A stretch of DNA of 64,000 nucleotides, from contig MU004197.1 of the NCBI GenBank assembly GCA_010093605.1, forward strand, positions 248,001 through 312,000, read 5' to 3'. The stretch is from Lophium mytilinum. Its lineage: Eukaryota > Ascomycota > Dothideomycetes > Mytilinidiales > Mytilinidiaceae. The notes below the pieces were generated by a model that had not been told where the DNA came from, searched no databases, and saw nothing but the letters and a program-made list of their open reading frames with translations. Positions 11,601-24,274 of this stretch are shown piece after piece; positions within the stretch are counted from its first letter, which is position 1, and each line of letters starts with the position of its first letter. The position numbers were made by a program, and so were the translations under genes.

Positions 11601-14600
11601 ACGTATCAATCTTCGAATTCGGTGTTTGGAAATTGCGTTGATCGGCCACTTGACTTTCGGAGTCAGCAACGAATTCGTGCCATCGCTACTGGCAGACCAG
11701 TCGGATGTTTCCAACGCTGTTGAGTTCATGGTCTTGATCCGCGACAACTGTCCGACAGTCGAAGAATACGTCAATGCTCCGCTATTTCGGTTGATACAGG
11801 AGTCGACTGTCCTGTGTCTTCGGCTGGAAGATCAGATTCGGTGCCTGGTTCTTGCAGACAGTTCAGGCCTCAACCAAGTAATTCGGCAAATCTGGAGAGG
11901 CTACGGGTCTTCCAACAAATGGGTCGCTCTTCCTACTCCAGATCAGCACTGGCTTACCACAGAGACATCATCTGCGCTCACACAGACCTCCGTTACGGTA
12001 CATTTCAACATTTTAACCGGCCAGCTACTTGTTAAAGGGAAGCCGGTATCAAGACTCCCTTCGCACTACGAATGCCATAGTACTTTCCGGCGGCTCTTTG
12101 GCGAGAGTATGCTCGATGTTATCCCATCCACGCTAGAAGGAATGGAATTTGAGGTGCGCGAGCAGATTGAAGAACACCGAGTGCATTTCAGAATCGTCGA
12201 ATCCGAATTGATTATCCGTGCAATTAATGCGGAGAAGCAAGTGTTGGAGCTGGTGCCGACATGTGCGCTAGAAGGGGATTTTCCCACTGCGTTCATCGAA
12301 GATTTCCATCACTGGCGTAACGTAGACAACGGCGTAGTGGAATGGCGTCAACTTTCATCGCCATGGGTTCGAGAATCACAGCCTTGGAAGCTCATTCCTA
12401 ACGGCCAAATCGTGTACCGATTGAAAAAAGGAACCACAGGTCTCTATCTCATGGACCCCGAAAGCTCCACAGGTCGCAGCCTGTCCACCTTGCTCCAGCC
12501 TCTAGAAAATGAGCATCACCTCCATGCTATTCTAAATACGCATACCAAGGAGGTCACCGTCCACCTCCCCCGGCTGAATCTTGAATTTACACTGGGGCCC
12601 GACATGTCTGATTTGAAGTCCAAGCAATTTCGAGGACTAGTAGTAGACCGGAATCAGGCTATCGGAACATTCACCGGGCTAAGGTCGAAGCTTGTGCTCA
12701 CAACACCTGATTGTACAAATGAAGGTTCCCAGCGATGCGTTATTGTCCCTTATGGAGAGGTTCAATTTGCCCGCAGTGGTCATCATGTCGACGTCAGCGT
12801 CGTTGAGACCGGGACCGCACGTCAGATTGGGTACTACGCCTATGACCTGGATCTCAATCTGAGAAAGTTGACTGGAAAGACTACCTTGAAGGGCCATCTC
12901 TTCAAGACTTATCTCCACGCCGTGACTGCGCACTGTCTGGCAGACAAATTGACAGCCAGAACCGGCACCGAAGAGGCTCTTGATTGCATTCGAAGCGCTT
13001 CTATGAGATCTTATGACAATCCCTCGGAAGAAGAGATTGAGCTTCTGAAGTCTATAGCCGGTCTGACGCCACGTCGTGAATTCTATCCAATTCATCTGAA
13101 GGTAATGCAGACCGTGCACTGGGCTGACCTACCACCACTTTCACAGCACAATGAATTTGCTCCGGAGGTAGAGAAGATTCTTTGGCACTACGCAAAGCTT
13201 GGCTTCTTTCGTGGTGTTTTCAATGACGCGACTGTCGATGACATGACGGACGACACGAAGTTCCTTCGGGATAGAGCCACCCTCCGCGACGCGGTATATC
13301 GCCTTGATGGATTTGGGGCGGAGACTTACACCACCCGCCACGACGTCCCGTATGAGGCTCGTAATCGCGATATCACACGCGACGGCGAGCTCCGATCTTA
13401 TGCGGCTGCTCGTTTAGCGTGTGACTGGACCGTGGATTTGAATGATAGTTTCAACATACGGTCTTACTTGGAAGGCTTTGGGGAGGTCACCATCAACGGC
13501 GTCACTGGCCCTTCTCATCCTGAAGATGCCATGATTCAGCAATTGGGGTACGATGCTTTTTGGCTCAAAGAAGGGAAAGCAACTTTTCCTGGTCTATGGT
13601 GCGCGCTGCAATACCGCTTGTCTTCAGCAAATCAGTGGAGGGACAAGTATCGCATCAGCTTCTTCCTCGCGACACTCGCCTTCAGCGGTCGCAACCATCA
13701 GAGCCTTGTAAAAACGCTTCTAGCATTTGCCACTGTCCCTCAGCTCCGCAGTATGCGGACACCCGCTTACGACACGTTCAACCTAGAGAAGTATGGATAC
13801 TCACCCTTAATCAAGCAACTGTTCGCAATCGCGAGTAATCGCTGCAGAGGCTGGGATAGTTCCCCAGAATCACGGCTTCCTGACCTCCCCAACGAGTCCA
13901 GTGGGACCTCCAAGCATCGCCGCTACAAGCAATACGTCAAAGCGTTCAATTTGCATGCCCAGGAATTTGCCAATGCACTGATGCCGCAGTGGGCAGTCCC
14001 ATTCCCGGATGATCACTCACTTCTCCTGACCTCTATCAATGCCATCGATGCATATATCCATACCGCTAATGCGATCCTGGATGTCCTGGTAGTATTTCGT
14101 GAATGCGCCCAGAACAAAGAGCTGCTGAACTCTGTCGAAGCGATGCAGTCCACTTTGGACAGTCTAAACCGATCATCATCTGTACCAGACTCGTGTAAAC
14201 CATCCACTCGGGCGCCTAAGAAGCGACGAGGATATAGCTCCATCCGTTATGTCGATGTGTTCCAGGTAATAGCACCAACGTTGGACGATCCGCAGAATAC
14301 CGGAGTCTTCACTCAATTTCTGGAGGCTAAGGTCCACACGAAGAATCGGGACCAAAAGCGCCGTATGGAGGCGCTACTAGCCCGCCTCCGCGCAAAGCCC
14401 AAGGACGGATTCGAGAAAGAGTACGCAGAAGACTTGCAGCGAAGCTATGCGTCTCTCGAAACTTCGGACGCCCTCCCAGAACTGTCTGGTCCTAAGGAAG
14501 ATTTGGAGGTGGCAATCCATTATCATCTAAAGTCGTGCGACCAGCGCGTTGAGTACATCTACCATGTCATTTGCGAGGTAATGCGAGCAGGGCACACCCA

Positions 14601-17600
14601 GATGATGGCCTCCGATGTTTGGACCGACCTCGCGCCACGACTTTCGCCTTTGGACTTGCTACAACATTTGTCATACCCAAAGCGGGAGACCTTGGATAAT
14701 AGATGGAAACTGGTTTTGATCCAGTATGGCGTCGCCCTTACCGAGCTCCAACGTGCGCAGCGACTTGTCAAAGTGTTTAAAGGCTACGACGAGAACCCGG
14801 TAGGCCTTGTGAAAGAGCTAGTCAATCCAGGCCATGAGAACTGGAATCCGAACACGCGTCCAGACTGGCTACTTCTGGAACTTGAGGGCAATCTTCTGAT
14901 ACGTCCGGTGCAAGCTCGGATCGCGATGGAAATGATCGAACCATCATCCAATATGAACTCAATCCTGCAACTCAACATGGGCGAAGGAAAGTCTTCTGTG
15001 ATCGTACCAATCGTTGCGGCGTTTCTCGCCGACACAACAAAACTGGCGCGAGTGGTTGCGCTGAAGCCACTCGCTCCCCAGATGCTAAATACGCTGATCT
15101 CTAAGTGCAGTGGTCTGCTTGGTCGACCTATCTACTATATGCCTTTCTCTCGATCACTTCGGGTGTCAGCCGAGCAGGCCATAGACATTCGCGGGCTCTA
15201 CAAAGAATGTATGCGCTCAGGCGGAATTCTACTCTCACAGCCGGAGCACCTTTTGTCGTTTGAGCTGATGGGTTACGAGAGCATCCTCTCCGACCGGTTT
15301 CTGGTGGGACGTGAGATGATCGAGACTCAGCACTGGCTACAACAACACGCGCGGGACGTTCTTGACGAAAGCGACGAGATTCTTAGTGTTATCTTTGAGC
15401 TTATATACACGATGGGTACGCAGCGTCACATTGAGTTCAGCTCCGATCGATGGACTCTGATTCAGAGTACTTTGACACGACTCTCTGAGCTTGCGGGCGA
15501 GACCCTTGCGAAGTTCCCGGAAGGCGTCGAGGTGGAATCAAAGAACGGACCCGGGAGCTTCCCTCACATTCGCATCCTCGACTCAGAAGCTGGGGAATAT
15601 CTCATCATGAATCTCGCTCGCGACATCTGCACCAACGGGCTGCCGACGGGTCTATTGAAAGTCCGGAATCTGTCAGAACAAACCCGCGATAATCTCATCA
15701 AACTCATTACAGATCCGAGGGTGCTGAAACAAGACATTGCATCGTTGCTCAAAATGAAAGAGGACAGCAAGTTGGACCAGTTGATGTGGAATACAATTCT
15801 TGTTCTTCGGGGGATGATAGCGTGTGGAGCCCTGAGCTTTGCTTTTAAGGAGAAGCGGTGGCGCGTTCAGTACGGTCTTGACCAGAGTCGCTCCCAGCTT
15901 GCTGTTCCATTCCGAGCAAAGGATATGCCGTCTGCCCGAGCGGAGTATAGCCACCCAGACACGACCATTATATTGACCTGTCTTTCCTACTACTACAAAG
16001 GGCTCTCGAACGAGGAGCTCCTGTACGCCTTCGACGCGCTTTTCCGCTGCGACAATGAACAAGAAGAGTACGAAGCTTGGATCCGTAACGTGGGACTCGA
16101 AAGCATACCTGTAGCGTTCCGGCAGGTCAAAGGGATCAACCTCCAGGACGTGGAAATGTGCAATATCGAACTCTTTCCACGTCTCCGTTATGCGAAAGGA
16201 GTGATCGACTTCTATCTCTCGCATCTGGTCTTCCCGAAAGAAATGCGTGAGTTCCCTCAGAAGCTCTCTTCCTCCGGCTGGGACATCGCGCAGATGAGAA
16301 AGCACGCCACTACTGGTTTTAGTGGAACAAATGACAGCAGATATATTCTTCCGTTGTCAATCGAGCAGTCCGATCTCGCCGAGCAGTTGCACACCAACGC
16401 TATGGTCATGTACTACCTTCTGGGAGATGAAAACAGCTACCAGCGGATTCAAGCACCACCGGGCACGGCTGTCAACGCTGCAGTACTCCTGTCTAATGTC
16501 GTCGAAGCTAAACCACCAGTACGTGTTATCCTCGATGTTGGTGCCCAAGTTCTTGATCTTGGGAACGAACAAGTCGCGCACGAATGGCTAGAGCGCACGA
16601 GCGGTCAGCCGGATGCGCCGCAAGCCGTGGTATTCTTCAACGATCAGGACGTTCTGTGTGTGCTTGATCGGAACAAGACGCTGGAACCTCTCAACGTTTC
16701 TCCGTACCTACGACAAATGGACCGTTGCCTGGTGTATCTTGATCAAGCACATACGCGCGGCACCGACCTGAAGCTTCCCGACTACTACCGCGCTGCCGTT
16801 ACACTAGGCCCGCTGCTGACAAAGGACCGGTTTGTGCAAGCATGTATGCGCATGCGCAACTTGGGCCATGGGCAGTCTGTCGTTGTCTTCGCGTCGAAAG
16901 AGATTGAGAAGCAGATACAAAGCTGTTCTAGTATACTTGTATGGGACGAGATTGGAATGGAAAGCGTGTTAGAGTGGTGCATTCAGAACACATGCACGCA
17001 GGCACGAAAAGAGCTGGCGTTGTGGGCGCAACAAGGACTACGATACCAGAAGCAGCAATGTGCCTTGGCTAAGGGCGGACGGGACCCGAAGGGTAATCTC
17101 TCTGTGCAAGTTGCGAAAACGCTCCTTGAGCCTGAGGCACAGAGTCTGGAAGAGCGGTACGGATTGGACTCGTCCAGATCACTCCACTGCATCGTCACGG
17201 ATTCCGAGAAAGAGATGATGACGGATAGGGCACACCAAGTCAATGCGATCATCCAGAAGTTGCAGAAGTATGGCATTACTTCACTAGCTGGCGCAACTCT
17301 ACAAGAAGAGCAGGAACGCGAGCTTTCGCCGGAGAACGAGAGAGAGCAGGAAATAGAGCGACCCAGGAACACGCATCCATGCCACCACGTTGTCGATCCC
17401 ATCATCGGGCGCTTTGTGCAAACTGGCAACCTATCACCCTTAGGACAAGGACGGGCGTATCGATCTGCCTTCGCCAGCTTGCGCTACACCAGCGCTGGAG
17501 AAGGAAAGCACTCCGGGATCGAAGAATGGCCCAAGCACGAACTCCTAGTCTCCGTCGACTTTGTGCAGACAGTCCGGATCCCAGATTACCAGTTCGCAGA

Positions 17601-18150
17601 CTTCTATATCCGCCCAGTGAACTGGATCCTGAGTAGCACCGACGTGCACGGAGAGGGCACATACCTAATCATCAGCCCGGAGGAAGCCAACGAGCTGCTG
17701 CCAATGATCATGTACTGGAAGCGGGTGAAGCTACACACGTACTCTGCGCGCACCCGCCTCTCCATGCGCACGTTCGAGGACCTCACCTTTTGCTCCATGC
17801 CGGCATTCTCGCCTCCGCGTTTCCCGTCGCAATCTATGCCTGTCCCGACTCTCATCAATCTTTTCGCGGGCCAGCTGTACTTCCGCGACTGGAGTGAGTA
17901 CGAGCGCGTGCGTCTGTTCTTGGGCATCTGCTACGACACGCAATATGCGAGGAGTGATGGGTTCGTGATGCCGCGGGATAGAAGCTTGGTTGCGCAAGAG
18001 CTGGAGGACTGTCGCTTTACCGTCTCGCCCGTCGGGTTCTTGAGGGCGCTTGTTAGCATTAGGCGGAAGGGACAAGGCTTCGAGCGGTCGCATATGGGTG
18101 CCCTGCTCCGTGGAGAGGCGGTGGATTTGGACGAGTTGATGGAGGGGTAG
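8655..18150 (+). CDS. Giant DUF6606/DUF3638/DUF3645 protein, 3147 aa (copy 1)
   Basis: Two exons: 8655-8955 and 9008-18150, joined across a 52-nt intron (GTAGGC..CTAG, phase 1), giving 3148 codons. Exon 1 holds the DUF6606-type start (HVFLPPKV at residues 18-25). The DUF3638 part is helicase/SecA-like: a P-loop NMGEGKSSVIVP with GEGKSS at about 2092-2097, an acidic DESDE Walker-B-like motif at about 2220, then the DUF3645-type block DQAHTRGTDLKLP at about 2679 and QACMRMR at about 2711, which resembles helicase motif VI. A charged stretch (QEEQERELSPENEREQEIER) follows near residue 2730-2760. The family is widespread in fungi and sometimes labelled ubiquitinyl hydrolase by automatic annotation; I see no clear protease motif and the function is unknown. 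A paralogue lies at 26538-35997. Its 3' end is followed by a repeat cluster. Confidence 0.9.
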
Positions 18151-18420
18151 GTGGTAGGCGGGGTTCTATAGCGCACCCGGTGACGGTGCAGTCATTGTGT
18201 TGACTTGATGGAACAAGTATGGTGGCGTGAATGGTTGTGGTAGCTTAAAGGGATAGATGCCCATGAATCCATTGATTCTCTCCCAGCATAGGTTCACCGT
18301 GACTCGTGAGGTTGTTTGTTCTTGAAAAGGGTAAACTCTTCAAAGATGACGTTCTTTCTACGATACTAAGCCATATGTCTGGGCACACAGATCCATCACT
18401 ACTCAGCTTCAGATTGGCAA
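18151..18420. other. 3' flank of giant gene 1
   Basis: About 270 nt between the stop codon and the first recognisable repeat core. It probably contains the 3' UTR and polyadenylation region. No other signal was seen. Confidence 0.4.
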
Positions 18421-19450
18421 ATATGACACCACTGTAGGGGGTAGCCTGACTGCTAGGGAGCTACGCAGTCAAGAGGCAGTCTAATCTGCGCTGCTAGAAA
18501 ATATGATATTATCTTACGTCTTACATATCTATAATACACAGATCTATCCCTACTTAGTTCTTGTTTTTACTTACTTAACACCGCTGTAGGGGGTGGCCTG
18601 GTTGCTTAGTAGCTATCTAGTTAAGAGGGAGTCTAATTTACACTGCTTAAAACTTGACTTCGCATTCAGATCTTCGAGATTCTTAGGGGGTCCTCCAAGC
18701 AGTGGCGAACTAGTAGCCTTTAACCTCTATCTTACTACCAAGTAATAATGTATTAGTCTAGGCACCGAATCTACCACCGCTTAGCTTTTATGCTGCTCAC
18801 TCGACACCACTGTACGGGGTGGCCTAACTGTTAAGCTGCTACGTAGTTAAAAGGGAGTCTAATCTGCACTGCTTGAAATTCAACACTACCTATAGGGCCT
18901 TGTATACACAAAGATGCGTATTAGACTGCATGGAGCGCTGTTCTGAAAGGCCGATGCTACCGTCTGACTGCCCTCAAAAGCCGCAAAATCACAAAGATAC
19001 GATGTCAAAAGCCATGCAGTTTATTTTACCCTACAGCGAAAAAGATCCTCCTGAAACCGTTAAAATCCTATAACACACAGATCTACTACGCTTGGATCCA
19101 ATCTTGCTCTCTGGACACCACTGAGAGGAGTAGCCCAGCTAGTCACTAGCCAATGAGCCAAAGAATAGTCCGATCTGCATTGCTCGAAACTTGACATCGC
19201 ACCCAGACTTTCGAAACGTATGGGGGTACTCCAAGCAGTGGTAAACGGGTGTGCCTGAGATCTTTGAAATCCGGTAACACGCGGATCCGTGACTGATATA
19301 GCTTTAATATTGCTCACTTGATACCACTGTAGGGGGTGGCCTGGCTGCCAAGCAGCTAATTAGTCAAGAGGTGGTTCAATGTACACTGCTTGAAACTCAG
19401 CATCACCTTCAGACCTTCGAAATCCTTCGGGGGTCCCCTACACAGTGGCA
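18421..19450 (+). repeat. Degenerate repeat cluster I (5 units) behind giant gene 1
   Basis: Five imperfect units each start with a core like GACACCACTGTAGGGGGTGG, located by eye at about 18425, 18577, 18802, 19113 and 19320. Spacing is uneven, about 150-310 bp. Units continue with a GTCAAGAG..AGTCTAATCTGCACTGCTTGAAAC-type segment. A second block (GGGGGTCCTCCAAGCAGTGG) recurs near 18686, 19221 and 19427. Units differ by many substitutions and indels, so the cluster is old. The same two blocks recur behind giant gene 2 (36240-37130). No coding potential is evident. Confidence 0.8.
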
Positions 19451-19467
19451 ACCCAATGTGCCCATCC

Positions 19468-20369
19468 TTAGCGACGTTTCACCAAATTTAACCCCCGTTC
19501 CCCATTTACCAACTTATCCACTAACCACGCCGGAAGCCCCCAGGTTATGAACCGCACAAGTCCAGCCAACGCTCCCTGCCAAATAGGCCCCCTAGTACCA
19601 CCTAGAATGTCTTTAACCAGCTTTTCAGCCAGCACTTGGACTTTCATGGCCTTTCTCTGGTGATCCATCCGCTCCTTGTAAGCCTCATCCTCAACACCGC
19701 AGTAGTACGAGCTTTCGGGCAGCTTCATCCGCCCCCCCGGCTTGCCAAACATAGGCGTATCAGCGGACCCGCACATGACCGTCACAACGCGCACGCCCAA
19801 CGGCTCCAGCTCAAGGCGCAAAATCTCCGACATGCGCGCTTCAGCTGCTTTAGAGCTGGCGAAGACGCCTAAGCGCCAGATCAGCCTTCCATTAATCAAT
19901 CCGAGGTAGACTTCGCCGACTTACCCGTCCACACCATCGACAACACCGCATCAATAGAACTCTGATTCGCAACAATCCCCTTCGCCTCAATAAGCAGCGG
20001 CGCAAACGCCTGCACCACAGTAAGCGGCCCCCAGACATTAACGTCGTACAGCGCCTTCGCCTCGGCGACGTCGACGTCCAGCAGCGGGCTGAGCACCTCG
20101 ACGCCGGCGTTGTTGATGAGGACGTCGAGCCGGCCGCCCGTGCGTTTCGCGACCGTGTCTCTGCATTTTGCGATGGTTTCGGGGAGCGTGACGTCTAGCT
20201 CGAGGATCTCGATGTTGGGGAGCTGCGAGAGGTCTGCGGCGGTGGAGACGTCGCGCGCGGTTGCGAAGACGTGGAAGTTGCGGTCGTGGAAGTTTTTGGC
20301 GAGGGCCCAGCCGATGCCGCCGGTGCTGCAGCCGGTGATGAGGACGGTTTTCTTTTGGGTGGTGGACAT
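19468..20369 (-). CDS. Short-chain dehydrogenase/reductase (Ayr1-like), 281 aa, catalytic Tyr replaced by Phe
   Basis: Exon 1 is 20369-19925 and exon 2 is 19868-19468, joined across a 56-nt intron (GTAAGT..CTTAG, phase 1). The protein is a classical SDR: cofactor motif TGCSTGGIG at residues 12-20, NNAG at 86-89, and Ser138 in the catalytic-serine position. It most resembles the 1-acyl-dihydroxyacetone-phosphate reductase type (TGCSTGGIG, and a C-terminal stretch with WGLPAWLVDKL). The active-site YxxxK reads VFASSK, so residue 151 is Phe while Lys155 is kept; the Ser-to-Phe spacing of 13 equals the usual Ser-to-Tyr spacing. Either activity is lost or changed, or the base is wrong. The 3' end abuts repeat cluster I. 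Family confidence is high; the substrate is a guess. Confidence 0.88.
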
Positions 20370-21370
20370 GGTTGTGGTGGTAGTGGAGGCGGGGATGGGT
20401 GAGTAGGTGTTGTTTTATAGTTGTGGGTAGTAGGTTTGTTTGCCTAATGGGGTGAGAAATGCGTACGACGACGTTTTAGGAATTAGATTGGCATATAGTG
20501 GTTTTCAGCGAATCGTTGGCAGCTAGTTTCTAATTATAGGTACGTAGTGATACGAACATAGTAAAAGAGGGGGATCGATCGCCGACAATAAGCATATCTA
20601 GCGGCGGCGCTCCTGCATTAGCGGCGGCGCGCGAGTGTTGGCGGCTTCGTAAGGCGGATGCCTGGGTGGTATGGATTACGGACATGGCGGACTTGACGGA
20701 CATGCCGGAGATGTACCTAAGTAGACCTCCAAGATATGCGGCACTGTTCACGATATGTTGTCCTGGACTTGTTGTTCCTTCTCATTATTCGACATGCTTA
20801 CTTCTGTCGATGATAGCCCATACCCCCGGCTTGCAACTTCTTGAAATCTCCGGTCCGAAGATCGACTGCTTCTACGGGATGTCTCGTTGCATTAGCATCA
20901 GGTGTGAGCATCTTGGGACAGCTATGAGTAGTGTAGATATATAGAGGGTATCAATGGAGCCAGGCCGATTTCATTACTCACGAGCTTCTTCTCTCCATAC
21001 ATACTAGTTGCCTCGTTGCTCATGACGTATATTTTGATAAGGCGGTCTTTATACAGCTGCGACGGTTGGAATGGGGTATAGCTTTCGATGCCATGGGTGT
21101 CGAGCCTTACTTCAGCGTGGACGAGCGCGAAGAGGCTGAAGACGCGGACGGTATTCTGTGAAATAGGGATCTCTTCAATTCTAGGCCACGTTCGATTTCA
21201 AAGTTTGGACGAGACTTCGGATTTGGGCATTGATAGTAGGTAAGCTGGAGTTCAATTAGACCTAAGGAAGGCCGCACATACTTGCTACAGTGATCTGTTC
21301 TATGTAGAAGTCTGCACCGCAAGCAAGCAGAACGCGCCCAAGTTCAATGGACCACTCTCCAGGAACACAG
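20370..21370. other. Intergenic region
   Basis: About 1 kb between the SDR start and the end of the next minus-strand ORF. It holds a short direct repeat of AGCGGCGGCGC near 20590-20630. Open frames are under 100 codons and unconvincing. Confidence 0.45.
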
Positions 21371-22366
21371 CTAGTGAAAGGTCAGAGGATGATCGAAAGA
21401 CCCGTCCGTGGATGCTACTACCTTCGCCAAATCCCTGCCGTCGTTCACTTCCCTCAAGGCAATCCTCATCTCACTACCATACGCTGTTTGCTGCCTTTGT
21501 CCTCGCCAGTCCCTCGTGGGTCGCGGGTGGTCGCTCGGCCTCGCATTCGCCATGAATCCCTTGAGATGCATACTACTCGCGAATTGCCACCAGTCTCCAT
21601 ATTCCGGTTGGTAGGAAAGCCCAACAACTGCATCCACCTGGCTTTCAGGTAATCTACCGACCAACTCGTAAGCGAAGCCCATGATACGCCTAGAACTCAT
21701 CCCAGGGCAGAACACCCAAACTATTGGCATGAGTCTCTCAAGATGGGCCTGCATGTGAAGAACTGCCGCCTTCCAGAAGGACTGCTGGAACATCGTGTCG
21801 CGCTCCTCGAGGTACTTAAGCAATGCCGGAGGTACCGTGAGGTCGATCGCCACACGCTTAATAGTATCGGGGATATTCTGGAAGGTGTTGCTCCAATCCT
21901 GAACAATCCTCAATGCGCCTGTATCCCATGTACTGACCGAGGTTACGAGCATTTTGCGGACCAGTGACTCGACAGTCAACCGTGGGAGTTGATCTTCCAA
22001 CGTCGCCAAGGTCCACCTTGGCTCCTCCGAGCTGAAGAGCTGTACCTGGATCTCCTCGAAACTTGACCATTCTCTCCTCGTTGATTCTGCAAGATTCCGG
22101 TAGTAGCGCTGGACCCTGTTCAGATGGCGGACCGCAGCTGGGGAGGAGATTCTCAGGATGGATTTGGGGCCTGGGAGCCAGCCACGATGGATCTGCTCCA
22201 CATCGGCTTGCAGGATCTTGCAAAGACCATTGAGCGGGGTCGAAAGGCTGAAGGGATGTGGGCCGTTTGAGCTGGCCTGGGCTCCACCGACATTGATTGT
22301 GATGGTCTCGGCGACAATCTGCTGTCGGATCTCGGCGGGAAGGGTGGTGAGGGTTGGTGGAGGCAT
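21371..22366 (-). CDS. Hypothetical protein, weak F-box-like N-terminus, 331 aa
   Basis: Single-exon minus-strand frame. The frame extends to 22426, but the first ATG is at 22366 (MPPPTLTTLPAEIRQQIVAE). The opening LTTLPAEIRQQIVAETI is the usual start of an F-box-like or fungal 'LPxEIRxxI' domain. The rest has mixed polarity without recognised motifs (IKRVAIDLTVPPALLKYLEE, FAYELVGRLPESQVDAVVGL). It shows the composition of a real protein: few rare residues and no low complexity. Function unknown. It is convergent with nothing and separated by 1 kb from the SDR on the same strand. Confidence 0.6.
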   Translation of the reverse strand: MPPPTLTTLPAEIRQQIVAETITINVGGAQASSNGPHPFSLSTPLNGLCKILQADVEQIHRGWLPGPKSILRISSPAAVRHLNRVQRYYRNLAESTRREWSSFEEIQVQLFSSEEPRWTLATLEDQLPRLTVESLVRKMLVTSVSTWDTGALRIVQDWSNTFQNIPDTIKRVAIDLTVPPALLKYLEERDTMFQQSFWKAAVLHMQAHLERLMPIVWVFCPGMSSRRIMGFAYELVGRLPESQVDAVVGLSYQPEYGDWWQFASSMHLKGFMANARPSDHPRPTRDWRGQRQQTAYGSEMRIALREVNDGRDLAKVVASTDGSFDHPLTFH

Positions 22367-22426
22367 CTGGATGTGGGTGCCACGGTCGCTTGGTGGAGTG
22401 GGTCTGGGTTGTTGTGGTCCGATCAA

Positions 22427-22800
22427 GGGTTGTTGATGGTCGCGGAGGTGATGCGGCCAAGAGGTTGGCCTTTTTAGGACACGGGCATGAGTGAGAACGA
22501 ATAGTGAAGGGACAACCTCGCTTACAGCGCCAAGGGAAACGGATCTACCGCTACGACTATGAGGACGCTGGAAAGCAATGTGTCTCCGGGCATCCCAAAC
22601 TGGCGATAGAGTTCCAGGTCTGGTCGAATAGGATGCCGTTCGAATGCCCGGATATTACGGACCTTAAGTTGCACGGAACTCACCTCGATGGACTTCCATA
22701 ATTCTCTATGTCCTTCCGCGGCGGGCCCGTCTAGGTCAGCCTGTATCTTCTCACTGATCGACGCCCTTACTAATCCTTGGCGCGCTGATGACTTTCTACC
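22427..22800. other. Intergenic, includes upstream part of TATA-headed unit A
   Basis: No gene seen. The last 40 bases (ACTAATCCTTGGC..TTTCTACC) match the sequence upstream of unit B on the other strand, so the homology of the TATA-headed units begins before the TATA box. Confidence 0.45.
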
Positions 22801-23144
22801 TATATAAAGTCCCCTCGTCCACGCGACCTTTCTTTCTCCAGGCTTCTCACGGTGTTTTACAGCCATGATCATGAAGTGCCGCTACCAAGGGAAAGCCTCC
22901 ACGCCACCTGGATGACACCGGACGGGCGGGGGCCCCTTGGGGCGCGCTCGCAACTTGATCGTATCTACATGGTATTCTTTGCGCGAGCGTTGGAGCAACT
23001 CCTCTGAAAGTTATGGCTGTAAGATTTCCTTGAGCAGGTCACCAAGCACTGAAAGGTATTGGTGGATCCGAGACCGTTTTTGCACCATGGCAAGGTGGAG
23101 GGCATTGGTTCTCTGGCCTTGTGCCGGAAGCTGAAGTCTTCTTA
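22801..23144 (+). repeat. TATA-headed repeat unit A
   Basis: Starts at TATATAAAG (22801) and ends with GCATTGGTTCTCTGGCCTTG followed by TGCCGGAAGCTGAAGTCTTC near 23144. The 5' part (TCTTTCTCCAGGCTTCTCA, then GTGTTTTAC) and the 3' part are shared with unit B. No ATG-initiated frame is conserved between A and B, so it does not look protein-coding. It could be a non-autonomous mobile element or a small transcribed non-coding gene. Confidence 0.65.
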
Positions 23145-23384
23145 ATCTCCGCTCTTGGAGAGAGTGTTGTATTGGGCTGTGGTTCTTAAGGGTGGTGTTA
23201 AGGTGGTGGAGATCATCTGCAGTATCAAGGCACGGTAATCAGCGAAGCCCCCAGGCGAAGAGAGGCTGGAGTTTACGCGTATAGATGGTAATAGCATACA
23301 GACGTCATAGTGAAGGTTATCATTAGTCTTCAAAGCTGCACAATGCCAAAGCACCAAGCTTGAGGGAACATCGCAAATGGAAAA

Positions 23385-23861
23385 AAGAGACTTCAGTCTC
23401 CGGCACAAGGCCGAAAGACCAATGCCCCCGGGTCGGTCCAAGTGTCGCGTTTGGGTGAGAGCAATGTTGCAAGGGGAGAGAGTGGTCAGCCGGATGTAAC
23501 GACCTCACCGCTGGAGCTGCTGCTCTGAAAAGCAACAGCCACCACTCTTCTTAAGGAGGTTAAAATAAAAGTAAGAGACAAGCCTGTGTTAGCAGTCCTC
23601 CACCTCTTGAGACCGCTCTTGCCGCCATGGCTCTTGAATACGTAGGGGTGCTCCTAGCCTCTCGCACTCTGGTGTTGACGGAGAAAGAATCGTAGGTCCT
23701 CCTAGTGAAACCCCATGGCCACAACTGTCCGGGATCGACAGCTCTTGGGGGAGCGTGACCTTCCCTAGGCCAAGGGAGTGGCCACCTACCGTTGGAATCG
23801 AAGGAGGGAGGTGCGGACGAAGAAAGGAAATCCAACGCCAAAAGTAGGGGCGTTTAAATAC
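23385..23861 (-). repeat. TATA-headed repeat unit C
   Basis: Reading the minus strand it starts at GTATTTAAACGCCCC (about 23861) and ends with GGCATTGGTCTTTCGGCCTT then GTGCCGGAGACTGAAGTC near 23385. Its middle (AATTCCAACGGTAGGTGG, TATTCAAGAGCCATGGCGGC, GAGTGGTGGCTGTTGCTTTT) matches unit D at 37274-37782 in the opposite orientation. A 93-codon frame inside is not conserved along its length with the frame in D. Confidence 0.7.
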
Positions 23862-24274
23862 GGCAAGAGGGAGGCGATGGCTTGACGACTTGACGAAGCC
23901 CGTGACTCTTCCATATTATCAGGTGATTCCCACACCTATGGCATGTCGCTGTTAGTCACTGTCACGAGCGAGGTCAGGTCTGAATCAATACCACGGGTTA
24001 GCTTGTTAACGTGATCACGTAAACGCATCTTAATTCTGTTCTTGTTAACCGAATGTAATATCAACCTCTAAATAAGGGGATTAGAACTTGTTATTCGTGA
24101 AGGTACTAAGGAGTTTACGGGAGTCTTGCATAGCTAAGGCACTACGGAATGATGGTCGGCAGTGAAATGGAATTACTATAACAATTGAAATCATTACGAA
24201 TTATAGTGAAGCTCAGTATCAACTTTGCCAGAATCCAAAAACAAAACTCGAGTTCAAACTTGCCAGTTCGAAAA

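Noticed and set aside
15673-16305. 210-codon frame antisense to giant gene 1
   Set aside because: Shadow of the conserved coding strand; the sense strand encodes family motifs here.
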